Assembly (NCBI RefSeq): GCF_000341225.1
Contig: NZ_ANAC01000007.1
Span: 124,001 to 188,000 of the forward strand
Reading direction: 5' to 3'
Length of the DNA stretch: 64,000 nt
Origin: Nocardiopsis alba DSM 43377
GTDB taxonomy: Bacteria > Actinomycetota > Actinomycetes > Streptosporangiales > Streptosporangiaceae
The first letter of the stretch is position 1. The number at the start of each line of letters is the position of its first letter. The notes under the pieces were generated by a model, which did no database searches, was not told the DNA's origin, and saw only the letters and a program-made list of their open reading frames with translations. Positions 62,581 to 64,000 of this stretch are shown here, in pieces. The translations under genes and the position numbers were made by a program.

Positions 62581-63744
62581 GTGCACAGCGCAGACACCCG
62601 ACAGCAGTACGTCGATCCTCTGGAGGCGGACGGTCGCCGGGCCGTGGCCGAGGCCCGAAGGGTCGTGGTCAAGGTGGGATCGTCCTCACTGACCACCCCG
62701 GACGGTCTGATCGACGCCGGACGGATCCGCGACCTGGTCGCGGACCTGGCGGCCCGGCGCGCACTGGGACAGGAGGTGATCCTGGTCTCCTCCGGCGCGG
62801 TCGCGGCCGGTATGAGCCCGTTGGGGATGGCCCGCCGCCCCCGGGACCTGGCCGCGCAGCAGGCCGCGGCCAGCGTCGGTCAGGGGCTGTTGGTGGCGGC
62901 CTACACCGCAGAGTTGGCGGCGCACGGTCTCACCGCGGCCCAGGTCCTGCTCACCGTCGAGGACATGATGCGACGGGTCCAGCACCGTAACGCCCAGCGG
63001 ACGCTGCGGCGGCTGCTCGACATCGGTGCCCTGCCGATCGTCAACGAGAACGACACCGTGGCCACCCACGAGATCCGCTTCGGCGACAACGACCGTCTGG
63101 CGGCCTTGGTCGCGCACCTGATGCGGGCCGACGCCCTGGTGCTGCTCTCGGACGTGGACGCCCTCTACGACGGGAACCCCTCCGAAGAGGGCACCTCGGT
63201 GGTGCGTCTGGTGCGCGACCGCTCCGACCTCGACGGCATCGACATCGGCGGCAGCGGCAAGCGCGGGGTGGGGACCGGTGGGATGGTCACCAAGGTCGAC
63301 TCCGCGCGCATCGCCACCGAGGCGGGGGTGCCCACCGTGCTGACCTCCGCGGCCAACGCCCGCGCCGCGCTGGCCGGAGAGCGGGTGGGCACCTTCTTCG
63401 CCCCGGCCGACGGCCGTCGCCCCTCCGCCCGGCAGTTGTGGCTGGCCCACGCCACGGCGGGTCGGGGCAGTCTCGTCCTGGACCCGGGCGCGGTCGAGGC
63501 CGTGGTCCGGGAGAAGGCGTCGCTGCTGCCCGCCGGAGTGGTGAAGGTGTGGGGCGAGTTCAGCGCCGGAGACCCCGTCGACCTGCGCGACGAGTCGGGC
63601 GCGGTGGTCGCCCGAGGGCTGGTCAACTATGACGCGGCCGAGGTCCCCGACCTGATGGGACGCTCCACGCGTTGGCTGGCCCGGGAGATGGGTCCGTCCT
63701 ACGAGCGTGAGCTCGTCCACCGCGACGACCTCGTCGTCCTCTGA
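62581..63744 (+). CDS. proB: Glutamate 5-kinase
   Basis: This 387-residue kinase makes gamma-glutamyl phosphate, the first step of proline synthesis. The amino acid kinase domain has VVVKVGSSSLT, VSSGAVAAG, VNENDTVA and GTGGMVTKVDSA. A C-terminal PUA domain (about 290-370) is present, as in E. coli. The GTG at 62581 follows GGAAAG. A terminator follows; proA is not the next gene within the window. Confidence 0.96.
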   Translation: MHSADTRQQYVDPLEADGRRAVAEARRVVVKVGSSSLTTPDGLIDAGRIRDLVADLAARRALGQEVILVSSGAVAAGMSPLGMARRPRDLAAQQAAASVGQGLLVAAYTAELAAHGLTAAQVLLTVEDMMRRVQHRNAQRTLRRLLDIGALPIVNENDTVATHEIRFGDNDRLAALVAHLMRADALVLLSDVDALYDGNPSEEGTSVVRLVRDRSDLDGIDIGGSGKRGVGTGGMVTKVDSARIATEAGVPTVLTSAANARAALAGERVGTFFAPADGRRPSARQLWLAHATAGRGSLVLDPGAVEAVVREKASLLPAGVVKVWGEFSAGDPVDLRDESGAVVARGLVNYDAAEVPDLMGRSTRWLAREMGPSYERELVHRDDLVVL

Positions 63745-63760
63745 ACCGAACATCGCCGCC

Positions 63761-63786
63761 GCCCCTCCCCGGGACGGGGGAGGGGC
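63761..63786 (+). terminator. Terminator after proB
   Basis: GCCCCTCCCC (63761-63770) pairs perfectly with GGGGAGGGGC (63777-63786) around a GGGACG loop, 16 bases after the stop codon. Confidence 0.8.
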
Positions 63787-63853
63787 CGCGGGGCGGGTCG
63801 TCCCGGGCCGTGTGAGGCTGTCGTCAGCACCGCCCGAAGGAGAACGATCCCCC

Positions 63854-64000
63854 GTGCCGAGCCCGTCCGTCCGAGCCCTGAACCTGCTCCTGCGCGCCAC
63901 CCGCAAGCCGAGGATGGCCACCGAACGCGCCGCCCGCGCGCGCCTGGCCGGGTCCGAGGGGGTCGCGATCCCGCCGGGACTCCTCCTTCCGGGACACGTC
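63854..64000 (+). CDS. N-terminal fragment, possibly an alpha/beta hydrolase
   Basis: A GTG at 63854 with AAGGAGA upstream opens a frame of 49 codons to the window end. The start SVRALNLLLRATRKPRMA recalls the N-terminus of actinobacterial esterase/lipase-type alpha/beta hydrolases, but no catalytic motif lies within the window. The start and ribosome binding site are good, so the gene is likely real; the family is a guess. Confidence 0.6.
   Translation, partial: MPSPSVRALNLLLRATRKPRMATERAARARLAGSEGVAIPPGLLLPGHV

Overview
The window is about 64 kb of very G+C-rich DNA with GTG and occasional TTG starts, GC-only hairpin terminators, mycothiol-type redox genes and a dense set of actinobacterial core genes. 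It fits a filamentous actinomycete chromosome. Nocardiopsaceae/Streptosporangiales is my best guess from MreBCD, DUF4192 and overall gene content, but this was not tested by any search. There is no rRNA, CRISPR array, intact transposase or prophage.

Region 1 (1-12.5 kb): a C-terminal gene fragment; a membrane diguanylate cyclase behind an inverted-repeat-rich leader; a DUF4192 protein; the ABC-F factor EttA; group II truncated hemoglobin; a hot-dog thioesterase; prolyl oligopeptidase; an HNH endonuclease; an FmdB-like zinc ribbon; IlvD; and a membrane NERD protein. Region 2 (12.6-30.4 kb): amidase and an MFS exporter with overlapping convergent 3' ends, MalQ, PepN, a mycothiol-dependent-nitroreductase-like DsbA protein with a small acidic ORF and an aldehyde dehydrogenase, RpiB, a SpoIIE-type phosphatase, MgtE, an MT0933-like antitoxin, a thioredoxin-like [2Fe-2S] protein, an ABC exporter and a cytidylyltransferase-like protein.

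Region 3 (30.4-36.2 kb): an array of 80-bp tandem repeats runs into the 3' end of tRNA-Gly(UCC), followed by tRNA-Pro(UGG) and the proteostasis cluster tig, clpP1-clpP2 (with a ClgR-like operator) and clpX. Region 4 (36.2-44.8 kb) is the most unusual part. Where valS usually sits between clpX and folC in Streptomyces, this window has a DUF305 lipoprotein, a structured AT-rich intergenic region, three tandem secreted LVIVD-repeat paralogs showing mosaic gene conversion, an Rpn-like PD-(D/E)XK gene with a duplicated 3' end, and a divergent Mur-ligase/FolC paralog.

Region 5 (44.9-64 kb) returns to conserved synteny: folC-DUF4233-ndk, the elongation/cell-wall operon mreB-mreC-mreD-mrdA-rodA, a B12-binding radical SAM protein (TIGR03960) and its partner TIGR03936/DUF2344 separated by a hairpin-rich leader, RNase E/G, rplU-rpmA-obg, proB and the start of another gene. 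TIGR03936 appears to need a CTG start. The best candidates for undescribed biology are the tRNA-Gly repeat array, the LVIVD trio in the clpX-folC insertion, and the radical-SAM pair with its structured leader next to RNase E and ribosomal genes.
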